Positions 37,677 to 47,165 of a stretch of 64,000 nucleotides of DNA are shown here, piece by piece; within the stretch, counting starts at the first letter, position 1, and each line of letters opens with the position of its first letter. The stretch is from Pseudoalteromonas viridis. GTDB lineage: Bacteria; Pseudomonadota; Gammaproteobacteria; Enterobacterales; Alteromonadaceae. The stretch covers positions 1,798,001 through 1,862,000 of the forward strand of contig NZ_CP072425.1 of NCBI RefSeq assembly GCF_017742995.1, written 5' to 3'. The notes under the pieces were generated by a model, which saw only the letters and a program-made list of their open reading frames with translations, had not been told where the DNA came from and did no database searches. The position numbers were made by a program, and so were the translations under genes.

Positions 37677-39320
37677 ATGGTGCAGTGGTTAATGGGGTTA
37701 ACGGTTAAAAGTCGTTTGGTTGTCGGGTTTGGTATTGCATTACTGTTGTTGATAGTTATGACGGTGATAGGCAGTAATCGCGTGACCTTTATCGATCACA
37801 CGTTAACCGAGATCACCGACGTTAATTCGGTCAAGCAACGTTATGCCATTAACTTTCGGGGTAGTGTACATGACCGGGCAATCGCCATTCGCGATGTGGC
37901 CATCGCCCGCAGCGCTTCTGAGTTGAGTGAATATGAACGGGAAATCGAGCAGCTTGCCCGCTTTTATCAGGAATCCGACGCTAAGATGACGCAAATGATC
38001 AACTCAGGCACCCATTTTAGCGCTCAGGAGCGTGAGATCCTGAACCGTATCAAACGGATTGAAGCAAAAACACTCCCCATGATCCGTACCATACTGAGTA
38101 ATAAAAAAGCCGGTCAGAGCGTTGATGCTATGGTTCTGGATGAGGCGCGTCCGGCTTTTATTAGCTGGCTTAACGTGATCAACGAGTTTATTGACTATCA
38201 GGAGCAGCAAAACCAAATCCTGACCCCGGCTGCCCGTGAAGCTGCGGGGGGATTTTCCCAGCTGATGCTGTGGTTCACCTTTATTGCTGTGGCCATCAGT
38301 GTGCTGGTGGGCTGGGCGATAGAGCGTAGTTTCCAGCGCTCACTCGGTGGTGAGCCGCAAGATGCCGCAGCGGCAGTGACACGCATTTCAGGGGGCGATC
38401 TGACGGGGCAGATCCAGACCGACTACCCGGACAGCATGCTGGACTCTGTTTGCCGCATGTCTGGTGAACTAACCCGGATCGTGACCAGTATCAAAGAAGT
38501 CTCTGAGCAGCTCTCAGTGCAGGCCGATGCGGTAACCGGGGCGTCTGGTGAGATTTATGACGCGGCGCAGCATCAGGCAGAAGCCACCAGTAATACCGCC
38601 AGAATGCTTGATTCATTAAGAGAAAACATGATGCGTGTGAGTGATATTGCCAGACAAACGGAAGAAAATTCGACGCAAACAGTGACTTTTGCTGATCAGG
38701 GACGCCAGGCCATTCGTAATACCGCAGAAGCAATGGATACCATAGCGCAAACGGTCGATGGCACAGTGTCGCAAATTCAAAAGCTGGCAGAGCAGACTAA
38801 GCAGATCGGCGGTATCGCCAATGTGATCAGTGGTATCTCTGAACAGACTAACCTGCTGGCACTGAATGCGGCCATTGAGGCTGCACGTGCCGGAGAATCG
38901 GGGCGCGGCTTTGCGGTGGTGGCAGACGAAGTACGTCAGCTGGCACGCAGAACCTTTGAGGCCACGGATCAGATCGAAGCTATGATCCGGGAAGTACAAA
39001 GCGAAACCTCGGCAACTGTGGCGGCCATGGAAAAAACTCAGCCCCAGGTTGAACATGGGCGGACGCTGACCTTTGAAGCCACTGAGCTGCTGGAGCAAAT
39101 CGACACCCAGGCGCAAAACTCTTTGTCTCAGGTGGGAGAGGTGGTCAATGTGGCGCAACAACAGGCGTCGGCCATCAATGAGGTGGCCTCGAATATGGAA
39201 GAGATCACCGAAGCCGCTCAGGATGCCATGAGTGCCTTGAATGACAACAAACAGGCCACTAAAAAGTTGTCACAAATGTCGGGTGTATTGAGTAAAAACA
39301 TCGGCTTCTTTCGCATCTGA
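37677..39320 (+). CDS. Methyl-accepting chemotaxis protein
   Basis: 547 residues from ATG 37677, six bases after GGAGG. Two membrane helices (about 13-35 and 190-212) flank a four-helix-bundle-type periplasmic sensor. A HAMP-like region follows, then the coiled-coil signalling domain with the hairpin-tip sequence [19 protein letters not shown], which docks CheA and CheW. No C-terminal CheR-binding pentapeptide is evident. The ligand is unknown. It is a single-gene unit, preceded by 280 bases with only a probable promoter. Confidence 0.95.
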   Translation: MVQWLMGLTVKSRLVVGFGIALLLLIVMTVIGSNRVTFIDHTLTEITDVNSVKQRYAINFRGSVHDRAIAIRDVAIARSASELSEYEREIEQLARFYQESDAKMTQMINSGTHFSAQEREILNRIKRIEAKTLPMIRTILSNKKAGQSVDAMVLDEARPAFISWLNVINEFIDYQEQQNQILTPAAREAAGGFSQLMLWFTFIAVAISVLVGWAIERSFQRSLGGEPQDAAAAVTRISGGDLTGQIQTDYPDSMLDSVCRMSGELTRIVTSIKEVSEQLSVQADAVTGASGEIYDAAQHQAEATSNTARMLDSLRENMMRVSDIARQTEENSTQTVTFADQGRQAIRNTAEAMDTIAQTVDGTVSQIQKLAEQTKQIGGIANVISGISEQTNLLALNAAIEAARAGESGRGFAVVADEVRQLARRTFEATDQIEAMIREVQSETSATVAAMEKTQPQVEHGRTLTFEATELLEQIDTQAQNSLSQVGEVVNVAQQQASAINEVASNMEEITEAAQDAMSALNDNKQATKKLSQMSGVLSKNIGFFRI

Positions 39321-39402
39321 GTGTACTTAACACCCGCTGCGGGATATGATTTAGGCTCTGACTAACCCGCCGCATTGCGGGCAAACAAGCACTGGAGCAG
39401 TT

Positions 39403-39891
39403 ATGCGTTTGAGCCGTAAGGCCTGGAACAATGTAGTGATCTTCTCTATGTTGATCATGATCTTTTTTCTTAACGGTATTCATCAGAAAATAAATCCGCC
39501 GAAAGAAGAGCTGGGCAGTATGCCGCTTTTTGAGCAACAAAGTTTTGTGCTGGCACTGGGGTTTCCCGGTTATAAGATTGAGCGCATTGGCACCTCCTGG
39601 CGGCTCAGTGCTGATAAGGATGCCGCCTGGCAGGCGCAACCCGCTGAGTTGGAAGCGTTGATCACCCGGTGGCAGGAAAGTGAGCTGACCCTGACTGAAA
39701 ACCCTGGCTTGCCGGGCAGTGCTGCGCTCAGCGTTGCCCAGTTCTGGCTGGCTGGCAGTGAATTACCGGTGAGTTTTCAGCTTTATCAGCAACAGCAAAG
39801 CTATTATCTTTTTGCCAGACAATCACAGCGTTGGTTTAGTGTCGACAAAACACAGGCACAACAGTTATTTGCCCCTATTGAGTTGAAGTAA
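39403..39891 (+). CDS. Hypothetical membrane-anchored protein upstream of mutM
   Basis: 162 residues. One N-terminal membrane helix (about 9-25, [16 protein letters not shown]) and a soluble part with a mixed alpha/beta pattern containing [21 protein letters not shown] do not recognise a named family. It overlaps mutM by one base (TAATG), so the two are co-translated; such a gene next to mutM is likely to be conserved in Alteromonadales, but this cannot be checked here. Confidence 0.7.
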   Translation: MRLSRKAWNNVVIFSMLIMIFFLNGIHQKINPPKEELGSMPLFEQQSFVLALGFPGYKIERIGTSWRLSADKDAAWQAQPAELEALITRWQESELTLTENPGLPGSAALSVAQFWLAGSELPVSFQLYQQQQSYYLFARQSQRWFSVDKTQAQQLFAPIELK

Positions 39892-40700
39892 TGCCAGAAT
39901 TACCTGAAGTAGAAGTGAGCCGTTTAGGCATCGAACCCCATATCAAGCATCAAAATGTCAGCAAAGTAATTGTGCATCAGCGTCAGTTACGCTGGCCGGT
40001 CCCTGAGCAGATCAGTCTGTTAGAAGGGCAGGTCATCAGTGCCGTCAAACGGCGGGCAAAATACTTACTGCTGGAAAGTCCGCTGGGCACGGCCATCTTA
40101 CATCTGGGCATGTCGGGCAACCTGCGCGTTGTGGCGCAGGATACGCCACTCAAAAAGCACGACCACATAGAGTTTCATTTTGCCAACGGGCTGGCATTGC
40201 GCCTGAACGATCCTCGCCGCTTTGGTGCCTGCCTGTGGCAAGGAGTCTCTGAGGAGCACAGCGTATTTGCAAAACTGGGGCCGGAGCCGCTTACCGAGGC
40301 GTTTACCGCCGAGCATTTATATGCGGCCAGTCGCGGTAAAAAGGTGGCGATCAAACAATTTATTATGGACAACCAGGTGGTCGTCGGGGTGGGGAATATC
40401 TACGCCAACGAGTCTTTGTTCAAAGCTGGGATCCACCCAAAACGGGAAGCTGGGAAAGTTTCGTTACACCGTTATGAGCGTCTTACGCCTATCATCAAAG
40501 AGACGCTGGCAAGTGCTATTAAACAGGGCGGAACCACCCTGAAAGACTTTGCGCAAAGTGACGGTAAACCGGGTTACTTTGCGCAGGAGTTGCTGGTCTA
40601 TGGTCGCAAAGGCGAATCCTGTGTCAGCTGTGAAACCACACTCAAAGAGATCCGCCTGGGTCAGCGCAGTACCGTTTACTGCCCACAGTGCCAGCGTTAA
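39891..40700 (+). CDS. mutM: Formamidopyrimidine-DNA glycosylase (Fpg/MutM)
   Basis: 269 residues, the same as E. coli MutM. The N-terminal [13 protein letters not shown] supplies the catalytic Pro2 and Glu3 after Met removal. The H2TH region is present ([15 protein letters not shown]), and the C-terminal zinc finger carries CVSC and CPQC. It excises 8-oxoguanine and formamidopyrimidines and nicks the abasic site. Its last bases overlap the end of the convergent peptidase gene by 4 bases. Confidence 0.98.
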   Translation: MPELPEVEVSRLGIEPHIKHQNVSKVIVHQRQLRWPVPEQISLLEGQVISAVKRRAKYLLLESPLGTAILHLGMSGNLRVVAQDTPLKKHDHIEFHFANGLALRLNDPRRFGACLWQGVSEEHSVFAKLGPEPLTEAFTAEHLYAASRGKKVAIKQFIMDNQVVVGVGNIYANESLFKAGIHPKREAGKVSLHRYERLTPIIKETLASAIKQGGTTLKDFAQSDGKPGYFAQELLVYGRKGESCVSCETTLKEIRLGQRSTVYCPQCQR

Positions 40701-41827
40701 TCGCTGTCGCTGAGGGCGGGCTGCGACTCGGCCTGATAGCACAGACTAGCCAGGATCTGAGTAACCTGAGCAATGCGCAGTGCAAAACTGGACTTGAGTG
40801 CCCGCTCGTGAATGGTGTGGTCCCCGTCACCATAGGGGCCAAAGCCATCTAACGTAGGTGTGCCGGTGGCTGCGGCTGTGTTGGCATCGGATACCCCACC
40901 GCGATGTTCCACTGGCAGCTCATAGCCCAGGATCTCATTGATCTCACTCAGTAAAGCCGATTGCTTGTCTGTCGGGGCCATAACGCCACGTTGCAGTCCA
41001 CCCTCCAATTTGACCGACACTCCAGTCACTTCAATGGCCAGGCAGATGTTTTCAATACCTTCGAGTAAACGTTGCTGCTCAGAGGCTTTGGTAAAGCGTG
41101 CTTCTACTATCATTGTGGCCGAAGGAGAAATGGTGTTGGCACCAATGCCACCCCGGATTTTACCCACATTGACGGTGCTGCCTCGCTTCAGGTCGGTCAG
41201 GGCCGACATTTCCATCAGCATGTTTGCCAGTGCAAAGTTCGCATCAATCCCATCCCGGTAATGGTTGCCGGCATGGGCCGCTTTACCAGTTATCGTAATG
41301 GTATAGGTAGCAATGCCTTTGCGGGCCACCACCAGTTCGTGATTTTTACCGGCGGCTTCAAACACCAGACAGGCATCATACTGCTTGGCGATTTTAGTGG
41401 TCAGTGCTTTGCTGTCGTCGCTGCCAATTTCTTCATCGCTGACCAGCAGCCAGTCAATGTTATGGAGCTTGCCATAGGTGCGCTTGAGCTGACGCAGTGC
41501 GTTCAGTGCGACCCAGTTGCCGCCTTTCATATCACACACGCCAGGACCGTAAACACACTCTTCGTCCTCACTGAATTCGACAAAGGTGTCGGGGGGATAG
41601 ACGGTATCCAGATGACCCAGTAAGAGTATTTTTTTGCCAGCGCCTCTGGGCGCACGCAATAATAAATGATCGCCAATATGCTCTCTTTGATAGCGGGTGA
41701 GCGTATAGCCCAGTGTTGCCGCCAGTTCAATCATTTGTTCGCCGTGCGCATCTACACCAGCTTTATGTTTACTGTAAGAATTACAACGAATTAAAGACGC
41801 GAGTTCATTAAAGTCCAGACTATCCAT
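40697..41827 (-). CDS. M20-family metallopeptidase (glutamate carboxypeptidase-like)
   Basis: 376 residues. Di-zinc site motifs are visible: LLLGHLDTV (His and Asp), [10 protein letters not shown] (bridging Asp) and VSDEEIGS (catalytic Glu-Glu). A dimerisation insert lies between about residues 180 and 290. The pattern fits the carboxypeptidase G2/ArgE branch that removes C-terminal or N-acyl amino acids in the cytoplasm; no signal peptide is present. It is divergent from the ATP-grasp pair across 188 bases, which suggests a link with that cluster (inference). Confidence 0.88.
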   Translation of the reverse strand: MDSLDFNELASLIRCNSYSKHKAGVDAHGEQMIELAATLGYTLTRYQREHIGDHLLLRAPRGAGKKILLLGHLDTVYPPDTFVEFSEDEECVYGPGVCDMKGGNWVALNALRQLKRTYGKLHNIDWLLVSDEEIGSDDSKALTTKIAKQYDACLVFEAAGKNHELVVARKGIATYTITITGKAAHAGNHYRDGIDANFALANMLMEMSALTDLKRGSTVNVGKIRGGIGANTISPSATMIVEARFTKASEQQRLLEGIENICLAIEVTGVSVKLEGGLQRGVMAPTDKQSALLSEINEILGYELPVEHRGGVSDANTAAATGTPTLDGFGPYGDGDHTIHERALKSSFALRIAQVTQILASLCYQAESQPALSDSD

Positions 41828-42015
41828 AACAGGTCCCTGCGGTAATTTTGGCCCATCGTGGCGATTTTCGATGACAGTGGGGTGACGGAATTATGAACAG
41901 TTTTTGGATCCCGATAGGTACAGAAAAACGATCAAAAATCTGTCACACAGTGCCCTGTAAAATAGCCTTCCTGACCAAATTTTATGCACCTGTTCAAGGA
42001 CCAAGGAGACACTTT

Positions 42016-42963
42016 ATGACACGCTCAGTCACGGCACCGCACGTTGGCATCTGGATGTACGAAAATGGGGGAGGGCGCGAGATAGAGCAGCGCCTGGTTC
42101 ATGCGCTGGCTGAGCGCGGGATCCAGACCAGTACCGGGCTGAATCTGCGCGATGCCCGGGCAAAGGATGGCCAGATCAGCTGTAACGGCGTAGTGATGGA
42201 GCAGCTGGATGCGTTTTTAAGTTACAACGCGGGTCAGCAAACTCAGTTTCAGGTGTATCTCTATCAGGCGCTGAGCCAGGCCATTCCGACGCTCAATAAT
42301 TACGACGCGTTTGCACTGGCGGAAGATAAATTTCGTACCTCTCACTTGCTTAACAGCCAGGGGATCTGCACGGCGGATTATCGTTTGTGCCACAAAAACG
42401 ACATGGACGGGTTAAAGCAGGCGCTGCGGGATTTTGGTGGCAAGTTGATCTACAAGCCCACCGATGGCTGGGGTGGTGTTGGCATTGTCAAAATCGACAG
42501 TGAGCAGGCGCTGGACATGCTGCTGCCGTTTTTGAGCCGCACCGACTTACGTTATTTCTACGTTGAGCGCTTTATTGATTACGACAACACCGATTACCGC
42601 ATTGATGTGGTGGATGGCAAGTTTGTCGGTTGCTATGGCCGCAAAGCGCCAAAGGATGACTGGAAAACCAATATTACCAGTGGCGGCTCGGTGTTTGTTC
42701 GCGAGCCCGACGACGAAGTGGTAGAGCTGGCGCTGCGCGCAGCCAGTACCTTAGGTCTGGAAATCGCCGGTGTCGATCTCATTTATGACCGCGAGCGTGA
42801 GGAATATGTGGTGCTGGAAGTAAACACCATTCCGGCCTTTGCAACGCCAGAACAAGAAGCGCTGGGGATCAATTTTAACCAGGCCAAGATCGATGCCATG
42901 GTGGAACTGATCGAGCGCACTGCAACGCAACACAATGCGCTGCACACGCACAAAGTGGCCTGA
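42016..42963 (+). CDS. ATP-grasp ligase, RimK-like (first of a pair)
   Basis: 315 residues from ATG 42016, behind AAGGAG; an earlier in-frame ATG has no ribosome site. The ATP-grasp pattern is complete: KLIYKPTDGWGGVGIVK for the Gly-rich loop and Lys, FYVERFIDYDNTDYRIDVV with the Glu/Asp, and YVVLEVNTIPAF with the terminal metal-binding Glu and Asn. RimK-like enzymes join carboxylates to amines using ATP. The substrate is unknown. It forms an operon with a second ATP-grasp enzyme and an M14 carboxypeptidase. Confidence 0.85.
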   Translation: MTRSVTAPHVGIWMYENGGGREIEQRLVHALAERGIQTSTGLNLRDARAKDGQISCNGVVMEQLDAFLSYNAGQQTQFQVYLYQALSQAIPTLNNYDAFALAEDKFRTSHLLNSQGICTADYRLCHKNDMDGLKQALRDFGGKLIYKPTDGWGGVGIVKIDSEQALDMLLPFLSRTDLRYFYVERFIDYDNTDYRIDVVDGKFVGCYGRKAPKDDWKTNITSGGSVFVREPDDEVVELALRAASTLGLEIAGVDLIYDREREEYVVLEVNTIPAFATPEQEALGINFNQAKIDAMVELIERTATQHNALHTHKVA

Positions 42964-43021
42964 TGGCCACAGCACAGAGTTATTTTACCAACCCATTAAT
43001 TTTGCCAAGGTGGCCCGAGCA

Positions 43022-44416
43022 ATGACTGCAAAACCCAAACTCCCAAAGATTGGACTTCTCTATCTGGATTACGTCTTACGCTTTTTTGACAAATCCAACT
43101 TCAAAGGTTGGCCAGATAAAATCGAAACTGTGGTATATCACTGGGGCAATGACAAAGCGCGTTTTATTGCCGAAGTGAAGCGCAAGCAAATCGATGTGCT
43201 GATCGGTAATATTCCCGCGACGGCCTACGAAACGTTTCGTGAAATCGCCCGTGCCCTGCCGCATGTGCGCTTTTTGCCCTCGCTGGACAGCCAGTTCTCT
43301 AACAAGTCAAAAGAGAACGTGACCCATTTTTGCCGCAAATACAAACTACCGGCACCACACACCGAAATCTTCTATGTCCCGGAAAAAGCCAAGCGCTACC
43401 TGAGCCAGGCCAGTTACCCGAAGATCATCAAGCGCTCCTATGGCCCGTCTAACTATGGCGGCTACTTTGTCCACAAAGTGGATAATTATGACGAAGCAAT
43501 GGCGCTGTTGACGGAGAAAAAATACTACCCGGCTTATGTACAAGACTTTGTGCCTATGGAGGCAGACATCCGTGTCATGCTGGTGGGTCATAAGCCAGTG
43601 TGTGCGTTCTGGCGTCGCCCTCCTGAAGGCGAGTGGCTGACCAACACCAGCCAGGGTGGCAGTATGGATTATCAGGCAGTACCTAAGTCGGTCCTGAAAC
43701 TGGCGACTGCCGCGTCAAAAGCGGCCAACGCTGAATACTGGGCCTGCGACATTGCGCTGGGCAAAGATGGCAAGCTCAGGATCCTGGAATGCGCCACCGC
43801 GTTTGCAGCGTTTCCGTATATTCGTGACTGGATCGGTCAGTATCTGATGTGGTTACTGTCGGACGGTCGTTTCCGTAAGCCAAGCATTCCGCTGTATAAC
43901 TGGGAAGAGTTGGGCAAAATCGATTCACGCTTGCTGCGTACCATGCGCCACATTGGTTTTTCCAGTTACACACCGAGCCAGGACTGTGGCGAGACTTTCC
44001 ACGGCATGGATGAGCAACAGTTTCCAATTCTCGATACCCAATATCAACGCATCGAAGAGTGGCCAAGCGAGATCTGGAACCTGCAAGACAACTTTGTGCT
44101 GCAGGCTAAATCGGCACAAGCCAAAGCCCTGCAACCCATTCCGGGCAGCGATGAGCAGGCGGGTATGGAGCTCAACAGCTATCCGGCTCCGATGTTTGAT
44201 GATGCCCAGATCCGGGAGATCCTCGCGCAGGTGAAAGGGATCGGCGACAAGATGATCGACGAGATCATGACCACCTTCGGTGCACATGGTGTGGTTGAAG
44301 CCCTGAATACTGAGCCACAGCAATTATGTGTCGTAAAAAACCTGAAGGATAAGAAACTGGAAAAGATTGTTGCTCACTGGCAACAGGTGATGCCCACCGG
44401 GCTGACCACACATTAG
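43022..44416 (+). CDS. ATP-grasp ligase with C-terminal helix-hairpin-helix domain
   Basis: 464 residues from ATG 43022; the 29-codon upstream extension overlaps the preceding gene. An N-terminal pre-ATP-grasp domain (about 1-120) precedes the ATP-grasp core (about 125-300: YPKIIKRSYGPSNYGGYFVH, VQDFVPMEADIRVMLVG, LRILECATAFAAF). The terminal Asn normally seen after the Glu is replaced in ECATAFAA, so metal binding may differ. Residues about 395-460 have an HhH-type repeat (GIGDKMIDEIMTTFG) usually linked with nucleic-acid binding or protein contact. This combination is uncommon. Substrate unknown. Confidence 0.78.
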   Translation: MTAKPKLPKIGLLYLDYVLRFFDKSNFKGWPDKIETVVYHWGNDKARFIAEVKRKQIDVLIGNIPATAYETFREIARALPHVRFLPSLDSQFSNKSKENVTHFCRKYKLPAPHTEIFYVPEKAKRYLSQASYPKIIKRSYGPSNYGGYFVHKVDNYDEAMALLTEKKYYPAYVQDFVPMEADIRVMLVGHKPVCAFWRRPPEGEWLTNTSQGGSMDYQAVPKSVLKLATAASKAANAEYWACDIALGKDGKLRILECATAFAAFPYIRDWIGQYLMWLLSDGRFRKPSIPLYNWEELGKIDSRLLRTMRHIGFSSYTPSQDCGETFHGMDEQQFPILDTQYQRIEEWPSEIWNLQDNFVLQAKSAQAKALQPIPGSDEQAGMELNSYPAPMFDDAQIREILAQVKGIGDKMIDEIMTTFGAHGVVEALNTEPQQLCVVKNLKDKKLEKIVAHWQQVMPTGLTTH

Positions 44417-44491
44417 TGCTTTCTGGCTGTACCGGATCAGCTAGTCTGATCCGGGTTATGGCATGTCTTTTTATGCAACTGAGCAACCGCT

Positions 44492-47083
44492 ATGAAAATC
44501 CAATATGCGTCCTATCAGGACACCATAGAGTTCCTGCAAAGCGCCATGAGCGCACATCCCCATTTGATCCGTTTACAGAGCATAGGCGAGACCTGGGAAG
44601 GCCGACCGATCATGCTGGTGACCATTTCCCTGGATGTGACCTATGCCGATGATAAACCGGCCTTACTGTATACCGGCTCTATTCATGCCAGAGAGTGGAT
44701 AGGCAACGAGCTGGCGGTGAAGTTTGTTCAGTATGTGATTGATAACTATCGTTTTAACCCTAAGCTGCAACATGCATTGACGCGTAACACCCTGTACATG
44801 GTGCCCTGCCTGAACCCCGATGGCTTTGAGTACTCTCGCAACCACTTCTCATTTTGGCGGAAGAACCGGCGCAACAACGGCGATGGCACCTTTGGGGTGG
44901 ACTTGAACCGGAACTTTGATGCCAAGTTTATGCGCAATCAGAATACCGGCTCGAACACCTATGGCGGTCCTCATGCCTTTTCGGAGCCGGAAACCTGTGC
45001 CATTCGCGATTTTGTGGAAAGTCACGAGAATATCCGTATTGCACTGGATTATCACTCTCAGGGTAACGTGTTTTTCCCCGCCCATAAGTTTAATCATGAG
45101 GTGGAGATCGAAGGCACGGATCTGAATGTGTTGTGCGCCAATATGAACCACGAGATCAAAAAGGTCACCGGACGTCAGTATGGGATCCACCGTGGCAAGC
45201 CGCCGGCTCAGCTGATCCACGGCAGTGGCCGCGAGTATTATTATCGCAAAGGGATCATCGCCACAGTGGTGGAAGTGGGCACGCGTAACATTCCGGATTA
45301 CATGAAAAACATGTCCGAGAGTGTGGCCGAAAATATTCCCGCCGTACAATATGCGCTGAGCGAGGCCATCAATTACTCGCCGCTGGCGCCTAAGCGGGTT
45401 GAAGGTTTTACCATTAAATCCGTGGCTCATGACAGTGTTGAGCTGGAGTGGCAGTATGAAGACCGGGACGACATCTACTTTGAAGTTTATCGCAGCCAGC
45501 ACAACAAGAACCCTTGCGGCGAAGAAACCCTGGTGGCCATCACCAAAACACAGGGCTTTATCGACCGCCAGCTGCAAAGCGGACACAGTTATTTTTATAA
45601 CATTCGCGCCGTTGATAAGGTCACTAAAATTAAATCCCCGTTTAGTCCGGAATTGCGCCTGAAAACCCGCCTGGGCCGCACAGAAAGCGCCCGTACTTTA
45701 TTCCCTTCCCGCGAAACGGTGGGCTATTTATCACAGAATAATCAGGCCAAGAACAAAGAGCACTTTGGCTATAACTCCATGTTTATCGGCGTCGATAAAA
45801 AGCGGGGGATCAGCATGGGGGTAGTGCAGTTTGATCTCAGCAGTATTGTGGAAGGATCGCAGATCTTAAGTGCCCAGTTCTTTATCTATCCGATGAATCG
45901 GGTGGCCGCTAAAATTGAAAAATATGGCGAGTGGTCGGTGGCGATTCTCGATGCCGATCAGGTTGAGGACATCTATGACTACAGCTGTATTGCCGAGGCT
46001 AAGCCTTTGCATACGCTGGGACAAACCATAGAATCCGACAAGCTCACCCAGGGGATCTGGATGAAATGGCTGTTTAACGGGGTTGAACGCAGCCTGCTGG
46101 CCAAGCTGCTCAAGCAGAAGCGCTTACTGCTGCGCTTGCAGGGGCCCAAAAAATTGCCTCTGGGCAAAGACTCTCAGGTCATGCAGTTCGACATTGGCTA
46201 TGGCTCGTTTGGCAGTGGTCTGCATTACCGGCCTAACCTGGAGCTGGTGTATCAGTTACCTGAGCAGCAGCTTGCCCTCAGCCCGCTGTCCTGTAATACC
46301 ATTTACAAAGACAAAGTGGTGGCCGATAAGTTGGCGTCGGGCTTTGATGCCGAAGGCGATATTGTATATGGCCAGATGTCGTTTGATCTGAATGTGGACC
46401 TGCCGGTGGACCGCACTGTATTTACCAATGCCTGCCTCACTGTGCGCTGCTGTAATTCTATTGCCTCGGCGCGAGATGTGCGTTTTACCATAGAGCTGGT
46501 GGAGCTCAGAGATGTGGATTATCAGCATGTGAAGCAGCGTCAGAAGATTGAGTATATCGGCTATGAGGTCAGCAATGAGCAACTCAGAGAGCGCGCTGAG
46601 CATCACTTTATCTTTGACAGCTACAGCTTGCAGGAACTGGAACGCTTGCATCAGGCACAGACGCCATTTTACTTTATTATTCGTGCCACGGCGGAGTCGC
46701 AGGCCACGGATGCACTGGTGAACTGGACCAATTGTCAGGATCAGCAACCGGCACAACTGAAGATCGATTATATCGAGCGCCGTAAACATCCGGTGGCAGC
46801 GCCCCATAATCTGCAAACTCAGGTCGAAAACGGCGTGGTCAAGCTGACCTGGGAAAATGAAGAAGATGAGGATCTGGTCGGCTTCTTTGTGGTGCGCAAC
46901 CGCTTCCATCCGCCGCGCTCGCCGTTTGATGGGGTGAAGCTTTACGGCGGACCGGATAACTATACACTGGACAACTTCGGCACGCCGGATATTGCCAAGT
47001 ATTACGCGGTCTTTAGCTATGATGATGTGCCGAATTACTCACAGCCGGTAACCATTTATTATCCGGGCAAAACCGAGCGCTGA
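44492..47083 (+). CDS. M14 zinc carboxypeptidase with FN3 and DNRLRE-like domains
   Basis: 863 residues. The catalytic domain (about 1-290) has the zinc ligands in HAREW (His65, Glu68) and His188 (LDYHSQG), the substrate-binding DLNRNFD, and the catalytic Glu261 (VVEVGTRN). An FN3-like domain follows (about 305-390), then two DNRLRE-like jelly-roll regions (about 410-560 and 580-770) and a second FN3-like domain (about 772-855). No signal peptide is present, unusual for this architecture. It starts 75 bases after the ATP-grasp pair, suggesting that it trims or recycles their product. Confidence 0.85.
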   Translation: MKIQYASYQDTIEFLQSAMSAHPHLIRLQSIGETWEGRPIMLVTISLDVTYADDKPALLYTGSIHAREWIGNELAVKFVQYVIDNYRFNPKLQHALTRNTLYMVPCLNPDGFEYSRNHFSFWRKNRRNNGDGTFGVDLNRNFDAKFMRNQNTGSNTYGGPHAFSEPETCAIRDFVESHENIRIALDYHSQGNVFFPAHKFNHEVEIEGTDLNVLCANMNHEIKKVTGRQYGIHRGKPPAQLIHGSGREYYYRKGIIATVVEVGTRNIPDYMKNMSESVAENIPAVQYALSEAINYSPLAPKRVEGFTIKSVAHDSVELEWQYEDRDDIYFEVYRSQHNKNPCGEETLVAITKTQGFIDRQLQSGHSYFYNIRAVDKVTKIKSPFSPELRLKTRLGRTESARTLFPSRETVGYLSQNNQAKNKEHFGYNSMFIGVDKKRGISMGVVQFDLSSIVEGSQILSAQFFIYPMNRVAAKIEKYGEWSVAILDADQVEDIYDYSCIAEAKPLHTLGQTIESDKLTQGIWMKWLFNGVERSLLAKLLKQKRLLLRLQGPKKLPLGKDSQVMQFDIGYGSFGSGLHYRPNLELVYQLPEQQLALSPLSCNTIYKDKVVADKLASGFDAEGDIVYGQMSFDLNVDLPVDRTVFTNACLTVRCCNSIASARDVRFTIELVELRDVDYQHVKQRQKIEYIGYEVSNEQLRERAEHHFIFDSYSLQELERLHQAQTPFYFIIRATAESQATDALVNWTNCQDQQPAQLKIDYIERRKHPVAAPHNLQTQVENGVVKLTWENEEDEDLVGFFVVRNRFHPPRSPFDGVKLYGGPDNYTLDNFGTPDIAKYYAVFSYDDVPNYSQPVTIYYPGKTER

Positions 47084-47165
47084 GTTTTTTACCCTTAAAC
47101 TAACAGGGCCAGCCTGGGTGAACTAAGCTTACACCATTGTGAGCGCGGTGATTAAGGTGGCTGGT

